Positions 10,799 to 19,403 of a stretch of 64,000 nucleotides of DNA are shown here, one piece after another. Origin of the DNA: Candidatus Nanopelagicales bacterium. GTDB taxonomy: Bacteria > Actinomycetota > Actinomycetes > S36-B12. Location of the stretch: assembly GCA_028687755.1 (NCBI GenBank), contig JAQTZL010000001.1, positions 327,404 through 391,403 of the forward strand. Direction: 5' to 3'. The notes under the pieces are model-generated. The model made no database searches, was not told the DNA's origin, and saw nothing but the letters and a program-made list of their open reading frames with translations. The translations under genes were made by a program, and so were the position numbers. Numbering within the stretch: position 1 is the stretch's first letter; each line of letters begins with the position of its first letter.

Positions 10799-12217
10799 TC
10801 AGACTAGATCGATCGTGGGTGCGAGCTGAACTGTTGGCAAAAAAACGGTGAAACAGGCCCCACCCTCGGGTGCAGTCGTCACACGCGCATATCCACCAAG
10901 CCCCGCTGCGAGCCGGCCAACGAGCGCCAAACCTAAGCCAGTGCCAACTGGCCGCACACCTCGATAGCGCTCGTACAACGCGCCAGGCTCAAAGGCAATG
11001 GCCATGTCATCGGAAGTGAGCCCCGGGCCAGAGTCACGCACTTCGACTTCAACTCCGTCAGACACCCGACGCATCGCTAGCACTACGACAGAGCCAGACG
11101 GTGAAACGCGAAGGGCGTTTTCTGACAAGTTGTCAATAATTTGACGCAGTCTCATTGGATCAGTGACTGCCATCAACTCATCCGCTGGCAATTCTTGTTC
11201 AAAGCGCACATCCTCACGCTCGCATCGGGTGCTCCACACTTCTGCTGCCTCAACACCGATGTCCTTGAGGTCAACACTTGCGGGATTCACATGGAAATCA
11301 ACAGCGCCGAGTCGAGCAAGATCCAAAAGGTCACTGACGAGTCGATCAAGGCGTTGCGCTTCGGCAGCAACGGTGGCACCTGTCTTAGCAACATCCTGCG
11401 GCTCAATGACATCGTCAGCTAGAGCTTCCGCGTAGCCCTTCACGGCGGTAAGCGGCGTACGTAATTCATGCGAAACCGAGAGTAGAAACTCGCGCTGGCG
11501 ACGTTCGGAAATGTTGAGCGCATCGCTGAGCGAATTCAGCGCCAGAGCAATTTCTGCAACTTCACTTGGACCCTCTGGCTCTAAACGCACATCACGGGAC
11601 CCTGCTTGCATTTCATAAGCCGCATCGCGTGCTGCACGAAGTGGCCGCACGATTCGACTTGCTGCGAAGTAGCCAATAGGAATAGCAACCAACAACCCAA
11701 TGAAGAGTGCCATGAAGAACCGCAACAAACCTGCTTGCGCTGAGCCGCCTGCGATTGATACCGGCTGCTCCAAAATCACGGCTCCACCGCTGGCCAAGGA
11801 TCGACCCTCAATGATCAGATGATCACCATTAACTTCACCTTCGGATGACAAAGTTCCGCGTTCTAGGAGTTCATGTACTTCCCTCGGCGGTACACCTGGT
11901 ACATCGACACTGGCATCAAAGACGAGGAAACCCTGAACTTGTTCAGCTCTTAATGTTGCGGCAAGCGAAGGGGGTAGGAGCGCTTCACGTTGCCGACCAC
12001 CGGCAGACTCTGCGCTTAATCCATTTCCACGATCAATTGCCGCCGCTGTCAGATCCACCAGACGCGACAATTGCGTTCGCGATTGAGTCAATTCCGACGA
12101 GCGCACAAGTGGATAAGAAATCAATCCCGCTATAACGATGACAATGGCAGCAACCACACTGGTGAGCAGCACCATCCGCGTTACCAAATTGGTACCGCGG
12201 TAGACAGGTTTCATCAC
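10799..12217 (-). CDS. sensor histidine kinase
   Basis: Two-component sensor kinase, 472 aa. Architecture: transmembrane helix about 14-35, an extracytoplasmic region of about 125 residues without a domain I recognise, a second helix about 164-186, HAMP linker (SRIVRPLRAARD), a HisKA dimerisation helix with phospho-acceptor H250 in VSHELRTPL, and a HATPase domain with N box DNLSENAL (about 358), G1 DSGPGL and G2 GTGLGLALVG. Either the GTG at 12217 or the ATG three bases on could be the start; GTGATG overlaps the response-regulator stop. The kinase is orthodox with no receiver domain. The signal is unknown, but position in the trp cluster is notable. Confidence 0.92.
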   Translation of the reverse strand: MMKPVYRGTNLVTRMVLLTSVVAAIVIVIAGLISYPLVRSSELTQSRTQLSRLVDLTAAAIDRGNGLSAESAGGRQREALLPPSLAATLRAEQVQGFLVFDASVDVPGVPPREVHELLERGTLSSEGEVNGDHLIIEGRSLASGGAVILEQPVSIAGGSAQAGLLRFFMALFIGLLVAIPIGYFAASRIVRPLRAARDAAYEMQAGSRDVRLEPEGPSEVAEIALALNSLSDALNISERRQREFLLSVSHELRTPLTAVKGYAEALADDVIEPQDVAKTGATVAAEAQRLDRLVSDLLDLARLGAVDFHVNPASVDLKDIGVEAAEVWSTRCEREDVRFEQELPADELMAVTDPMRLRQIIDNLSENALRVSPSGSVVVLAMRRVSDGVEVEVRDSGPGLTSDDMAIAFEPGALYERYRGVRPVGTGLGLALVGRLAAGLGGYARVTTAPEGGACFTVFLPTVQLAPTIDLV

Positions 12218-12909
12218 TGGGGCTCTTCCGCGGAATACCCCACGCCGCGCACAGTGCGAATCACGTCGAAGTCACCGAGCTTGGCTCGCACTTGAGCAAC
12301 GTGCACGTCAACGGTTCGAGTGCCAACAACTGCCGCGTATCCCCATACCTCGCTGAGTAATTGATCGCGGCTGTAAACGCGACCTGGGTTGTCCATCAAG
12401 TGCGCAAGCAGGTCGAACTCAGTCGCTGTCAATGCAATGGGAGCGCCATTGGCTTCCACACGACGAGTTACTGGATCAAGTTCAACCTTGCCAATGACTA
12501 CCGGACCTGGCGCTGAAGCGGCGTGTTGTGCACGGCGAACCACCGATTTCACCCGAGCGACAACTTCACGCGGGCTAAACGGCTTGGTGATGTAGTCATC
12601 TGCGCCAAGTTCAAGACCAAGGATGCGATCGACTTCTTCATCTCGGGCCGTGCAGAAAAGAATGGGAGTCCAGTCGCCATCATTGCGAAGTTGACGGCAC
12701 ACCTCTGTGCCGTCCATACCTGGCAGACCTACATCCAAAATGATTGCAGCTGGGTGCAAGGTGCGCGCATATGAAAGACCATCGGGCCCCGTGGTGGCTA
12801 CGTGGACACCAAAACCCTCACGAGTGAGATACATCCGTAGGAGGTCAGAGATTGCCCGTTCGTCTTCAACGACAAGAACGAGCCCTTTGACACCTTGGTT
12901 TTCACTCAT
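12214..12909 (-). CDS. OmpR/PhoB-family response regulator
   Basis: DNA-binding response regulator, 231 aa. The receiver domain (about 10-125) shows the acidic pocket E15/D16, phospho-acceptor D59 in IILDVGLPGMDG and the conserved lysine in TKPFSPRE. The C-terminal winged helix (about 140-228) ends with the typical RTVDVHVAQVRAKLG and TVRGVGYS. It is translationally coupled to its kinase. A direct repeat of GTGTCAGA with 12-bp spacing lies immediately upstream, the kind of site such regulators bind, so autoregulation is plausible. I see no Shine-Dalgarno sequence before the ATG. Confidence 0.94.
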   Translation of the reverse strand: MSENQGVKGLVLVVEDERAISDLLRMYLTREGFGVHVATTGPDGLSYARTLHPAAIILDVGLPGMDGTEVCRQLRNDGDWTPILFCTARDEEVDRILGLELGADDYITKPFSPREVVARVKSVVRRAQHAASAPGPVVIGKVELDPVTRRVEANGAPIALTATEFDLLAHLMDNPGRVYSRDQLLSEVWGYAAVVGTRTVDVHVAQVRAKLGDFDVIRTVRGVGYSAEEPQ

Positions 12910-12918
12910 GGCTATAGC

Positions 12919-12938
12919 GTGTCAGAGAAAGTGTCAGA
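12919..12938. promoter_or_regulatory. direct repeat upstream of the response regulator
   Basis: Two exact copies of GTGTCAGA (plus-strand sense; TCTGACAC on the transcribed side) start 12 bp apart, ending 9 bp before the ATG. OmpR/PhoB-type regulators bind tandem half-sites with roughly 10-12 bp periodicity, so this is a candidate autoregulatory site. Which regulator binds is inference. Confidence 0.45.
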
Positions 12939-12942
12939 AAAG

Positions 12943-12959
12943 CGCCGAGAAGGTCGGCG
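12943..12959 (-). terminator. candidate weak terminator after the HGxxPAAW gene
   Basis: Read on the minus strand: a 6-bp perfect stem CGCCGA/TCGGCG with a 5-nt loop, followed by CTTTTC. The stem is short and the U-tract brief, so termination may be partial. A second inverted repeat, GATCAA-TCT-TTGATC at 12963-12977, precedes it. Together they separate trpE/membrane genes from the two-component genes. Confidence 0.4.
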
Positions 12960-12990
12960 GGCGATCAATCTTTGATCAGGATTTGGTAAA

Positions 12991-13218
12991 TCAGTGCGAG
13001 TGCTCAGCGTCTTGACCAAGGCCCATCATCTGCATGACCTTGCCCACGATGGCCCCAACGACAACAAGCGCGATACCTACCCAGAACACAACCCAGTTAC
13101 CAACCACCACACCCAGGGTGCCCACGATTGAAGCGATCATGATGATCGTGACCGCAGTCCAAGCTGCTGGGGTGTTGCCATGGCCGTGGACCACTACTGA
13201 AGGCGTGCTTTGTGTCAT
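12991..13218 (-). CDS. HGxxPAAW family small membrane protein
   Basis: 75-residue membrane peptide with the name-giving motif HGNTPAAW at residues 13-20 and two hydrophobic helices (about 22-42 and 43-60), ending in a short His-rich polar tail. Function is unknown. The family is characteristic of actinobacterial trp clusters, directly downstream of the Trp-associated membrane protein, exactly as here (8-nt spacer). Co-occurrence suggests a joint membrane role, which remains inference. Confidence 0.85.
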   Translation of the reverse strand: MTQSTPSVVVHGHGNTPAAWTAVTIIMIASIVGTLGVVVGNWVVFWVGIALVVVGAIVGKVMQMMGLGQDAEHSH

Positions 13219-13226
13219 GGGGATAT

Positions 13227-13787
13227 CTAAGCAGGTTCAGCGTCGGAATTCGGATCAGCCAGGTCCGAAGTTGGATCTTGGCCAGCGTTAAGCGCATCCC
13301 AGGGAGACTGCACTAATTCCTTACGGACCGCTTCCCCCTCGTATTTGGTGCTCATCGCACCCCACGAGCGACTTGATCCGACAGTGATCAGACCCGAGGC
13401 CAGCATGGCCAGAGCGAGCAACATCACAAGGATCCACCACGGAGCCAAGGTCACGGACTTCACAATGTCATTGCCGGCATCAACTACTGGGTTCGAGGCG
13501 AAACGAAAAACACTGACTTCGATCACGAGTGAAATCACAAAGATGAGCACGCCCACTGCCTGACGAGCCCAACTCTTGAGCGCCAAGATCGCAAGCGCAC
13601 CGGCGAGTCCCACAATCGACAATGAAACAGCGGCAGGCACCACTTCGCTCCCAGTGGCGGTTGCCTCACGCACACCCGTACCGCCAAGGACGGAAACCAC
13701 AGCTGTTGCCCAAGTAAACGAACAAACAATCAAGATTCCAGCAGCACTGACAATGAGCAGTGTGAGTGCGGTACGACGTGAGGTCAC
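13227..13787 (-). CDS. Trp biosynthesis-associated membrane protein
   Basis: 186-residue protein with four predicted transmembrane helices (about 8-30, 47-68, 74-95, 118-140) and a polar C-terminal tail that includes SRSWGAMSTKYE. Matches the actinobacterial TIGR02234-type family always found beside trpE; function unproven (a transporter or partner of anthranilate synthase has been imagined). The start overlaps the trpE stop by 4 nt, so synthesis is coupled to TrpE. Confidence 0.85.
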   Translation of the reverse strand: MTSRRTALTLLIVSAAGILIVCSFTWATAVVSVLGGTGVREATATGSEVVPAAVSLSIVGLAGALAILALKSWARQAVGVLIFVISLVIEVSVFRFASNPVVDAGNDIVKSVTLAPWWILVMLLALAMLASGLITVGSSRSWGAMSTKYEGEAVRKELVQSPWDALNAGQDPTSDLADPNSDAEPA

Positions 13788-15343
13788 GCTTCAACCGACT
13801 GCAAGGTTGCGGCGATTGCCACCGCGCGAAGAACGGCAGCGGCTTTGTTTCGGCATTCAGCATCTTCAAGCTCTGGAACGGAATCTGCAACAAGACCCGC
13901 ACCTGCTTGCACATAGGCGATGTTGTTTTTCACGACTGCAGTGCGAATCGCAATAGCGGTATCGATGTTCCCGGCGAAATCGAAGTAACCCACGCATCCG
14001 CCGTACACACCGCGGCGTAGCGGTTCAAGCTCATCAATGATTTCCATCGCACGTGGTTTTGGCGCCCCGCTGAGTGTGCCCGCTGGGAAAGTCGCAGCGA
14101 GAGCGTCGTACGCAGTTTTTCCTTCAGCAAGATCACTCGTGACTGTTGAAACCAGATGCATGACATGTGAGTAGCGCTCAACGTGCATGAACTCAACTAC
14201 TTGCACCGACCCTGGTGCACTGACACGTCCGAGATCATTGCGAGCAAGGTCAACGAGCATCAAATGTTCAGCGCGTTCTTTCACATCAGCCAACATTTCA
14301 TCCGCTAATGCCGAATCCTCTTCAACCGTCGCCCCGCGTTTGCGGGTTCCAGCGATCGGATGGACGACACAGTGCCCTTGTTGAACAGTTACCAAAGCTT
14401 CGGGCGATGAACCAACAATTTCAAATGCTGTGCGTTCACTCAAGCCATCACCATCAAGTTCCGGCACACGCACTAGATACATGTATGGGCTTGGATTCGT
14501 GGTGCGCAAGATTCGATAGACATCAAGTGCCGAAGCAGGACAAGGAGACGAGAATCGCTGCGACAACACGATCTGGAATGCATCGCCTGCGCGAATGTAT
14601 TCCTTAGCGCGATCAACATCTGCGATGAACTTGCTCTGCTCAGTCCACGACTTCACATCAGGAACTGCATTGGGATCAAAGGTTGACGGCACCGGCCCAC
14701 GACCTGTTGAAAGATCTGCTTGCATGACATCCAGGCGCGCAACTGCGTCAGCCCAGGCTTCATCTACCCGGTCACCTGATGCGTCGTAATTAATGGCATT
14801 CGCAATCAGGAGCACTGAGCCTTCGGCGTGATCCAAGACAGCAAGATCCGTAGCCAGAAGAAATGCCATATCTGGCACGCCAATTGCATCAGGATTGTTG
14901 TCAGGAATGCGTTCCCAGTGACGAACCATGTCGTAGCTGACGTAACCAACCATGCCACCGGTGAGTGGAGGCAAACCTGGCAATGGATCTGACTGCAGCA
15001 ATGCAACGGTGTCGCGCAAAATATCAACAGGCGATCCATGAGTCGGTACACCTTGCGGAACACGACCTACCCAACGAGCGTTACCGTCAACATCCGTGAG
15101 CATCGCGGCCGCGCGCACACCGACAAAGGAATAACGAGACCAGTGCTTACCTTGCTCTGCTGATTCCAGCAGGAAAGTGCCAGCACGCTGGCCACACAAT
15201 GAATCAAAGAGCCCAACAGCGGTAACACCGTCGGCTAGGAATCGACGAACCACGGGGATAACTCTTCGAGTTTTCGCAAGTTCCCGAAACGTCTCAATGT
15301 CTGGGGCCACTACCCCATTGCGTGAACCCAACACGGCACTCAC
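13784..15343 (-). CDS. trpE: anthranilate synthase component I
   Basis: Chorismate-using aminase that makes anthranilate with TrpG ammonia, the first committed step of tryptophan synthesis. It has 519 residues. The tryptophan feedback site LLES is at residues 58-61, so the enzyme should be inhibited by Trp. The C-terminal chorismate-binding domain carries PIAGTRKRG, the ARNDLGRV segment and [11 protein letters not shown]. It overlaps hisI upstream and the membrane protein downstream by 4 nt each. No Trp-rich leader peptide is visible, so attenuation is not supported. trpG is not in the window. Confidence 0.96.
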   Translation of the reverse strand: MSAVLGSRNGVVAPDIETFRELAKTRRVIPVVRRFLADGVTAVGLFDSLCGQRAGTFLLESAEQGKHWSRYSFVGVRAAAMLTDVDGNARWVGRVPQGVPTHGSPVDILRDTVALLQSDPLPGLPPLTGGMVGYVSYDMVRHWERIPDNNPDAIGVPDMAFLLATDLAVLDHAEGSVLLIANAINYDASGDRVDEAWADAVARLDVMQADLSTGRGPVPSTFDPNAVPDVKSWTEQSKFIADVDRAKEYIRAGDAFQIVLSQRFSSPCPASALDVYRILRTTNPSPYMYLVRVPELDGDGLSERTAFEIVGSSPEALVTVQQGHCVVHPIAGTRKRGATVEEDSALADEMLADVKERAEHLMLVDLARNDLGRVSAPGSVQVVEFMHVERYSHVMHLVSTVTSDLAEGKTAYDALAATFPAGTLSGAPKPRAMEIIDELEPLRRGVYGGCVGYFDFAGNIDTAIAIRTAVVKNNIAYVQAGAGLVADSVPELEDAECRNKAAAVLRAVAIAATLQSVEA

Positions 15344-15684
15344 TTGGCCACCTCGATCACAACAGCGTCAAAGCAGGTGCGCGTGCCGGTATGACAAGCC
15401 GCGCCTGTTTGATCAACAGTGATCAGCAATGTGTCGCCGTCGCAATCAAGCGCGACGCTGATCACGAGCTGAGTGTTGCCAGAGGTTGCACCCTTGACCC
15501 ACAGTTCATTTCGACTGCGGGAGAAATAGGTGGCTGCACCGCTCGACAGGGTGAGCTCCAGCGCTTCCATATTCATCCAAGCCATCATCAACACTTCACC
15601 CGTGCCCACTTGCTGGGCAATCGCTGGAATGAGACCGTCGGCATTGAAGTGCGCGGCAGCCAGCAGCTCTGGCGTTGAAGACAT
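15340..15684 (-). CDS. hisI: phosphoribosyl-AMP cyclohydrolase
   Basis: Zinc enzyme opening the adenine ring of phosphoribosyl-AMP, third step of histidine synthesis. From the ATG at 15684 it is 114 aa, a normal length for monofunctional HisI. Visible motifs: [15 protein letters not shown] with the substrate loop, and zinc ligands in DCDGDTL and [13 protein letters not shown] longer reading from 15747 adds 21 residues without any ribosome site or family similarity. I chose 15684 because a -10-like CACAAT stands 7 nt before it, suggesting a leaderless start. It heads the trpE operon, so His and Trp genes are co-transcribed here. Confidence 0.92.
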   Translation of the reverse strand: MSSTPELLAAAHFNADGLIPAIAQQVGTGEVLMMAWMNMEALELTLSSGAATYFSRSRNELWVKGATSGNTQLVISVALDCDGDTLLITVDQTGAACHTGTRTCFDAVVIEVAK

Positions 15685-15691
15685 GGCCCCT

Positions 15692-15697
15692 ATTGTG
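15692..15697 (-). promoter_or_regulatory. -10 element for leaderless hisI-trpE operon
   Basis: CACAAT on the minus strand, 7 nt before the hisI ATG. Four of six positions match TATAAT and the spacing fits transcription starting at the ATG. No convincing -35 is seen. Confidence 0.45.
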
Positions 15698-15755
15698 CCG
15701 GTCTGCGCAGCGCAAACGTTGACTGCGTCCTCAAGAGGGTGCATCATTGTGGTGG

Positions 15756-15773
15756 CGTCAGTAATAACTGACG
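15756..15773. repeat. perfect 7-bp hairpin between DUF3800-like gene and hisI
   Basis: CGTCAGT-AATA-ACTGACG, perfect arms. Just beyond, AACCCG (15780-15785) pairs with CGGGTT (15811-15816). These may end transcription from the DUF3800-like gene before the hisI promoter, but neither has a strong U-tract. Confidence 0.4.
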
Positions 15774-15825
15774 AAAGTGAACCCGGCAGCTCTCCGGACG
15801 GTGAGCATGTCGGGTTTCGCGTTTT

Positions 15826-16353
15826 CTAGACACCTAGTCGCGTAACCGAGCCAATCAAATTTCCCAGCTGGTTACGCCAATAGCCACCTTTGCCAAATGC
15901 CCAGGCAGCCAGGTCTGAAGGCCACAACAGCGGCTCGAGCGCAGGTGACGTGTGGGAGTACTTAAGTGAACTCTCCTGACCCATCGACTCGCGAGCAAGG
16001 ACTCGCCGATCCACCGGGTCCTGACCACACGATTCAAGGATGAGTTCACCTACCTGTAATTCAGCCAGAATGCGTACGGCTTCACCCAGACATTCATCTC
16101 GTGTAATCCGCCTAAATCTATGCGGTTTTCTGTTCTCAACCATATGAACCGATACAGGCATTCGGCTCAATTCAGCCAGCAGCGCCCGGCGACGACTATC
16201 ACGTTCATTTTTCATGTGGAGCCGATATTGCCCAGGCAGACACAATCGCCTGAGTTCTTTACGCACCTGAGCTTCTTGCGAAAAATCAATAACAGCAATC
16301 GCGAGGAGATACGAATGTCGATATGACTCATCCGCATATGAACGCGCACTCAA
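15826..16353 (-). CDS. DUF3800-like protein
   Basis: 175-residue protein of unknown function. The N-terminal YADESYRHSYLLAIAVI resembles the start of DUF3800 proteins (Y-x-DES followed by a beta strand), a family with an RNase H-like fold; the middle is Arg/His-rich and a late acidic segment (WPSDLAAWAFG) could supply the last conserved aspartate. These are read from sequence only. The TTG start at 16353 is favoured by GGGAGG 5 nt upstream. It is divergent from the TIGR03085 gene. Nuclease function is possible but not shown. Confidence 0.6.
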   Translation of the reverse strand: MSARSYADESYRHSYLLAIAVIDFSQEAQVRKELRRLCLPGQYRLHMKNERDSRRRALLAELSRMPVSVHMVENRKPHRFRRITRDECLGEAVRILAELQVGELILESCGQDPVDRRVLARESMGQESSLKYSHTSPALEPLLWPSDLAAWAFGKGGYWRNQLGNLIGSVTRLGV

Positions 16354-16419
16354 GTCAACCTCCCAAAGGTTGTCAGGCTACGAAACATCGCAAGAATTGA
16401 ACATGTCATGTCCTTCCCC

Positions 16420-16428
16420 TGTGGATAA
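16420..16428 (-). promoter_or_regulatory. perfect DnaA-box 9-mer
   Basis: TTATCCACA on the minus strand (TGTGGATAA on plus), the consensus DnaA box, in the 93-bp intergenic region between the divergent DUF3800-like and TIGR03085 genes. Single box, so not an origin by itself. Confidence 0.4.
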
Positions 16429-16434
16429 CGGAGT

Positions 16435-16440
16435 CATACT
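16435..16440 (+). promoter_or_regulatory. -10 element for leaderless TIGR03085 gene
   Basis: CATACT, 6 nt before the ATG at 16447. There is no ribosome binding site, so a leaderless transcript is likely. Confidence 0.45.
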
Positions 16441-16446
16441 GATGAC

Positions 16447-17088
16447 ATGACACCAACGTCGTTAGTAAGCCAGCAGCGCATTGCCCTTGCCGAACTTCTC
16501 CTCGAAGTCGGCCCGGACGCCCCCACACTGTGCGAAGGCTGGACCGCACGTGATCTCGTTGCCCACCTGGTGATTCGCGAGGGTCGCCCTGACGCAGCCA
16601 TTGGCATCCTCGGCGGACCACTGGCGAAGTGGACGACCAAGGTGCAAGACGAAGCTTCGCTGCGCCCTTACGAAGAACTCGTCGCGACCTTCCGCTCAGG
16701 CCCACCGAAGTGGTCACCCTTTGCAATCAGCAAAGTTGATGCCGCGGCCAACATTGTGGAATTCGCAGTGCACGCCGAAGATGTTCGTCGCGCTCAACCA
16801 AACTGGGTAGCGGCTCCTACTGATTCTGAACTCAATGAAGTGCTGTGGTCACGAGTGTCGAAAATGGGCAAACTGTTGATGCGTGGAGTGCCACTTGGAG
16901 TTGAACTTCAACGTACCGAAATCGAAGCCAAACCATTCGCTGCAAAAACAGGTTCACCTATCGTGACCTTGACCGGAACACCACTTGATCTTGTGCTTCG
17001 CGTGTACGGACGCACCGCTGTTGATGTGAAAATTTCCGGCGACGAAGCTGCTATCGCAACCTTTGAAGCCGCAAAGTTCGGGATCTAA
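16447..17088 (+). CDS. TIGR03085 family protein (MDMPI/DinB-like fold)
   Basis: 213-residue protein of the actinobacterial TIGR03085 family, related to mycothiol-dependent maleylpyruvate isomerase. The N-terminal four-helix DinB-like domain starts with [22 protein letters not shown] (shown here in part as [13 protein letters not shown]); the histidines H51-type and the later [13 protein letters not shown] supply the likely metal site. The C-terminal part (about 150-213) resembles a sterol-carrier-like fold. The enzymatic reaction is unknown. It is convergent with hisF and shares a CTAA stop with it; the same neighbourhood to his genes is seen in other actinobacteria. Confidence 0.8.
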   Translation: MTPTSLVSQQRIALAELLLEVGPDAPTLCEGWTARDLVAHLVIREGRPDAAIGILGGPLAKWTTKVQDEASLRPYEELVATFRSGPPKWSPFAISKVDAAANIVEFAVHAEDVRRAQPNWVAAPTDSELNEVLWSRVSKMGKLLMRGVPLGVELQRTEIEAKPFAAKTGSPIVTLTGTPLDLVLRVYGRTAVDVKISGDEAAIATFEAAKFGI

Positions 17089-17855
17089 CGAACAGGGAAG
17101 TCTGCGTCCGCCAGTGCTTGCTTGACTTGGTCTATGCGTAATTGACCGAAGTGGAACACGCTTGCTGCAAGCACTGCATCAGCTCCAGCAACGACTGCTG
17201 GAACAAAGTCATCAAGCTTTCCTGCACCACCGCTTGCAATGATTGGCACGGTCACTTCGCGACGCACCATTTCAATCAGGTCAAGGTCGTAACCTTCTTT
17301 GGTTCCGTCAGCATCCATTGAGTTCAACAGAATTTCACCAGCGCCAAGTGCGGTGCCTTCAATCGCCCATTTCACCGCATCGATACCGGTGCTGCGGCGG
17401 CCACCATGAGTAGTGACCTCAAAGCCACTCTCGGTGAACACACCCTCTGGGCAACGTCGAGCGTCAATACTTAAGACAACACACTGCGCACCAAAGCGTT
17501 CTGCAGCATCGCGTAGAAGATCTGGATCATTGAGCGCTGCAGTGTTCAAACTGACTTTGTCAGCACCCGCGCGTAACAACCGATCGAAATCATCAACTGC
17601 GCGCACTCCTCCACCAACGGTGAGCGGAATGAACACTGACTCAGCTGTGCGACTCACAACGTCATACATGGTTGAACGATCAGAACTTGATGCAGTGATG
17701 TCGAGAAAGATAAGTTCGTCAGCACCTTCAGCGTTGTAACGCGCAGCAAGCTCAACAGGATCGCCCGCATCGCGAAGATTAAGGAAGTTCACACCTTTAA
17801 CCACGCGACCTTCGTCGACATCCAGACATGGAATGACTCGAATAGAAAGACTCAC
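17085..17855 (-). CDS. hisF: imidazole glycerol phosphate synthase cyclase subunit
   Basis: Cyclase that uses ammonia from HisH to turn PRFAR into imidazole glycerol phosphate and AICAR. It has 256 residues in a TIM barrel. The N-terminal [16 protein letters not shown] carries catalytic Asp (D12), and the second Asp is in LSIDARR near 130. Phosphate-binding glycines (TVGGGV, ASGGAGK) are intact. It overlaps priA by 4 nt. The partner hisH is separate, in the next block beyond the HicAB pair. Confidence 0.97.
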   Translation of the reverse strand: MSLSIRVIPCLDVDEGRVVKGVNFLNLRDAGDPVELAARYNAEGADELIFLDITASSSDRSTMYDVVSRTAESVFIPLTVGGGVRAVDDFDRLLRAGADKVSLNTAALNDPDLLRDAAERFGAQCVVLSIDARRCPEGVFTESGFEVTTHGGRRSTGIDAVKWAIEGTALGAGEILLNSMDADGTKEGYDLDLIEMVRREVTVPIIASGGAGKLDDFVPAVVAGADAVLAASVFHFGQLRIDQVKQALADADFPVR

Positions 17856-18631
17856 GGCTGTGGCGGACCCCAGGTATATGGATCAAATCGCTCACCTGAT
17901 GCGGCAAGTGCTTCAACAAGAGTGAAGGCTCCGTCATACAAAGCCTTGCCTACGATTGCGCCTTCAATGCCGTCAGGCACCATCTCGTGCAATTTATGGA
18001 AATCTTCTAGGCGATGGATGCCACCAGATGCGATCACTGGGCGTGACGTGCGCTCAATGACTTCCTTAAGCAGATGGAAGTTCGGGCCCTTCATCATTCC
18101 GTCTTTATTTACATCGGTGACGACATAACGTGCACACCCTGCAGCATCAAGACGCTCCAAGGTTTCCCACAGATCGCCGCCCTCTTGGGTCCAGCCACGA
18201 GCAGCCAACGTTGTGCCGCGAACATCAAGGCCCACAGCAATCTTTTCGCCGTACTGCTTGATGACCTTCTCAGTCCATTCAGGATTCTCAAGAGCAGCGG
18301 TGCCCAGGTTCACGCGAGCGCAACCTGTTGCGAGCGCGGCTTCCAGGGAAGCGTCGTCTCGAATACCGCCGGAGAGTTCAACATGGACATCCTTGTGGAC
18401 ATCAGTAACGACGCGCTTTAACAATGCGCGGTTGTCACCACGACCAAAGGCAGCGTCAAGATCAACGAGGTGAATCCACTCAGCACCCTGGCTGACCCAA
18501 TCTCGGGCAGCATCAATGGGTGAGCCGTAATCCTTTTCGGTGCCGGCAGCCCCCTGAGTGAGACGGACGGCTTTGCCTTCAGCGACATCGACGGCAGGCA
18601 GGAGAATGAGGTGCTTTTTAGGCTGATTCAC
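17852..18631 (-). CDS. priA: bifunctional ProFAR/PRA isomerase PriA (HisA)
   Basis: Isomerase of the histidine pathway (HisA reaction); in actinobacteria the same barrel also performs the TrpF step. It has 259 residues with catalytic D15 ([10 protein letters not shown]), R23 matching the PriA arginine that helps bind the Trp-pathway substrate, and the second-half acid in [11 protein letters not shown]. No trpF is found in the window, consistent with dual use. The start is GTG at 18631; TAGGGT 6 nt upstream suggests a leaderless transcript. Dual specificity is inferred from family and lineage. Confidence 0.92.
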   Translation of the reverse strand: MNQPKKHLILLPAVDVAEGKAVRLTQGAAGTEKDYGSPIDAARDWVSQGAEWIHLVDLDAAFGRGDNRALLKRVVTDVHKDVHVELSGGIRDDASLEAALATGCARVNLGTAALENPEWTEKVIKQYGEKIAVGLDVRGTTLAARGWTQEGGDLWETLERLDAAGCARYVVTDVNKDGMMKGPNFHLLKEVIERTSRPVIASGGIHRLEDFHKLHEMVPDGIEGAIVGKALYDGAFTLVEALAASGERFDPYTWGPPQP

Positions 18632-18637
18632 GCCTTA

Positions 18638-18643
18638 ACCCTA
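18638..18643 (-). promoter_or_regulatory. -10 element for leaderless priA-hisF operon
   Basis: TAGGGT (TANNNT) on the minus strand exactly 6 nt before the GTG start; no Shine-Dalgarno sequence. Confidence 0.5.
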
Positions 18644-18676
18644 GAGGACATCCATGAACCGTCGGACTCTCGTGGT

Positions 18677-18685
18677 TGTGGATAA
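18677..18685 (-). promoter_or_regulatory. perfect DnaA-box 9-mer upstream of priA
   Basis: TTATCCACA on the minus strand, about 46 bp before the priA start, framed by the inverted repeat TCTCGTG (18668-18674) / CACGAGA (18701-18707). Second exact copy in the window, also intergenic. Confidence 0.4.
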
Positions 18686-18769
18686 GTTCGGCACGAAACA
18701 CACGAGATGTCAGGCCCTGGCCTGAGGCTGGTCTTATGGAAATTCATATGAGTGAGTCGGTATCAAACT

Positions 18770-18787
18770 GGTTCCAATATTGGTACC
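18770..18787. promoter_or_regulatory. palindromic operator on the hicA start
   Basis: GGTTCCAATATTGGTACC: a 10-bp perfect core CCAATATTGG within an 18-bp palindrome with one mismatched pair. It ends 3 nt before the hicA ATG. HicB-type antitoxins carry a DNA-binding C-terminal domain and repress their own promoter, so this is the likely operator. Confidence 0.6.
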
Positions 18788-18790
18788 ATT

Positions 18791-19054
18791 ATGTCGAAGC
18801 GAATTGATCAATTACTTCGTGAAATGGAAACGAACCCAGCCAGTGTTCGTTTCACGGACCTTCTACGAGTCTGCGAGTACTTTTTTGGTTCGCCTCGCCA
18901 AGCGCAAGGCAGTCACGTGATCTTCAAAATGCCTTGGCCCGGAGATCCTCGGGTCAACATTCAGAATGTGCGTGGCAGGGCCAAGCCCTACCAAGTTCGA
19001 CAAGTTCTCATCGCCGTTGGCAAACTGAAAGATCAAGAACATGGCAAGCAGTAA
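18791..19054 (+). CDS. hicA: HicA-like mRNA interferase toxin
   Basis: 87-residue protein from the ATG at 18791 (an upstream in-frame ATG at 18752 would translate through the operator palindrome and is rejected). It has the HicA signature QGSHVIFKMP with the likely catalytic histidine H42 and a C-terminal strand-helix KPYQVRQVLIAVGK. HicA toxins cut mRNA and are neutralised by HicB. It overlaps hicB by 14 bp. The pair sits between the two blocks of histidine genes, opposite in direction, so it looks like an insertion in an ancestral his operon. Confidence 0.78.
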   Translation: MSKRIDQLLREMETNPASVRFTDLLRVCEYFFGSPRQAQGSHVIFKMPWPGDPRVNIQNVRGRAKPYQVRQVLIAVGKLKDQEHGKQ

Positions 19055-19403
19055 ACCCTCGAACGCAAACGCGCTCATGGAATTCGCAGACCGCTACACA
19101 TATCGGGTCACTTGGTCCCCCGAAGACAAGTGCCATGTGGCGACCTGTCTTGAACTTCCGTCACTGTCATGGCTTGCGAGTACTTCAACAAAGGCCCTAG
19201 CGGGAATGCAAAAGCTCGTCGTTGACGTATTGCAAGACATGGATACGCAAGATGAAGAAATTCCGACTGCATTCGCGGAGCGCACATACAGCGGAGAATT
19301 CCGATTACGCATTCCAGCAACACTGCACCGCGAACTTGCAATGCAAGCAGCTGAACTTGGCATCAGCCTTAATCGGCTAGCGAGCAACAAACTTGCCAGC
19401 TAG
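19041..19403 (+). CDS. hicB: HicB-like antitoxin
   Basis: 120-residue antitoxin. The N-terminal half has the HicB partial RNase H fold ([20 protein letters not shown], then a helix), and the C-terminal part (about 83-118, [19 protein letters not shown]...SLNRLAS) is a ribbon-helix-helix DNA-binding segment. The latter should bind the palindrome before hicA. The gene ends convergently with hisH, sharing the 4-bp stop CTAG. Larger actinobacterial HicB homologues have the same SLNRLAS ending. Confidence 0.82.
   Translation: MASSKPSNANALMEFADRYTYRVTWSPEDKCHVATCLELPSLSWLASTSTKALAGMQKLVVDVLQDMDTQDEEIPTAFAERTYSGEFRLRIPATLHRELAMQAAELGISLNRLASNKLAS

Noticed and set aside
18752..18790. Upstream ATG for hicA
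   Set aside because: It would put the palindromic operator inside the coding region and adds residues not like HicA.
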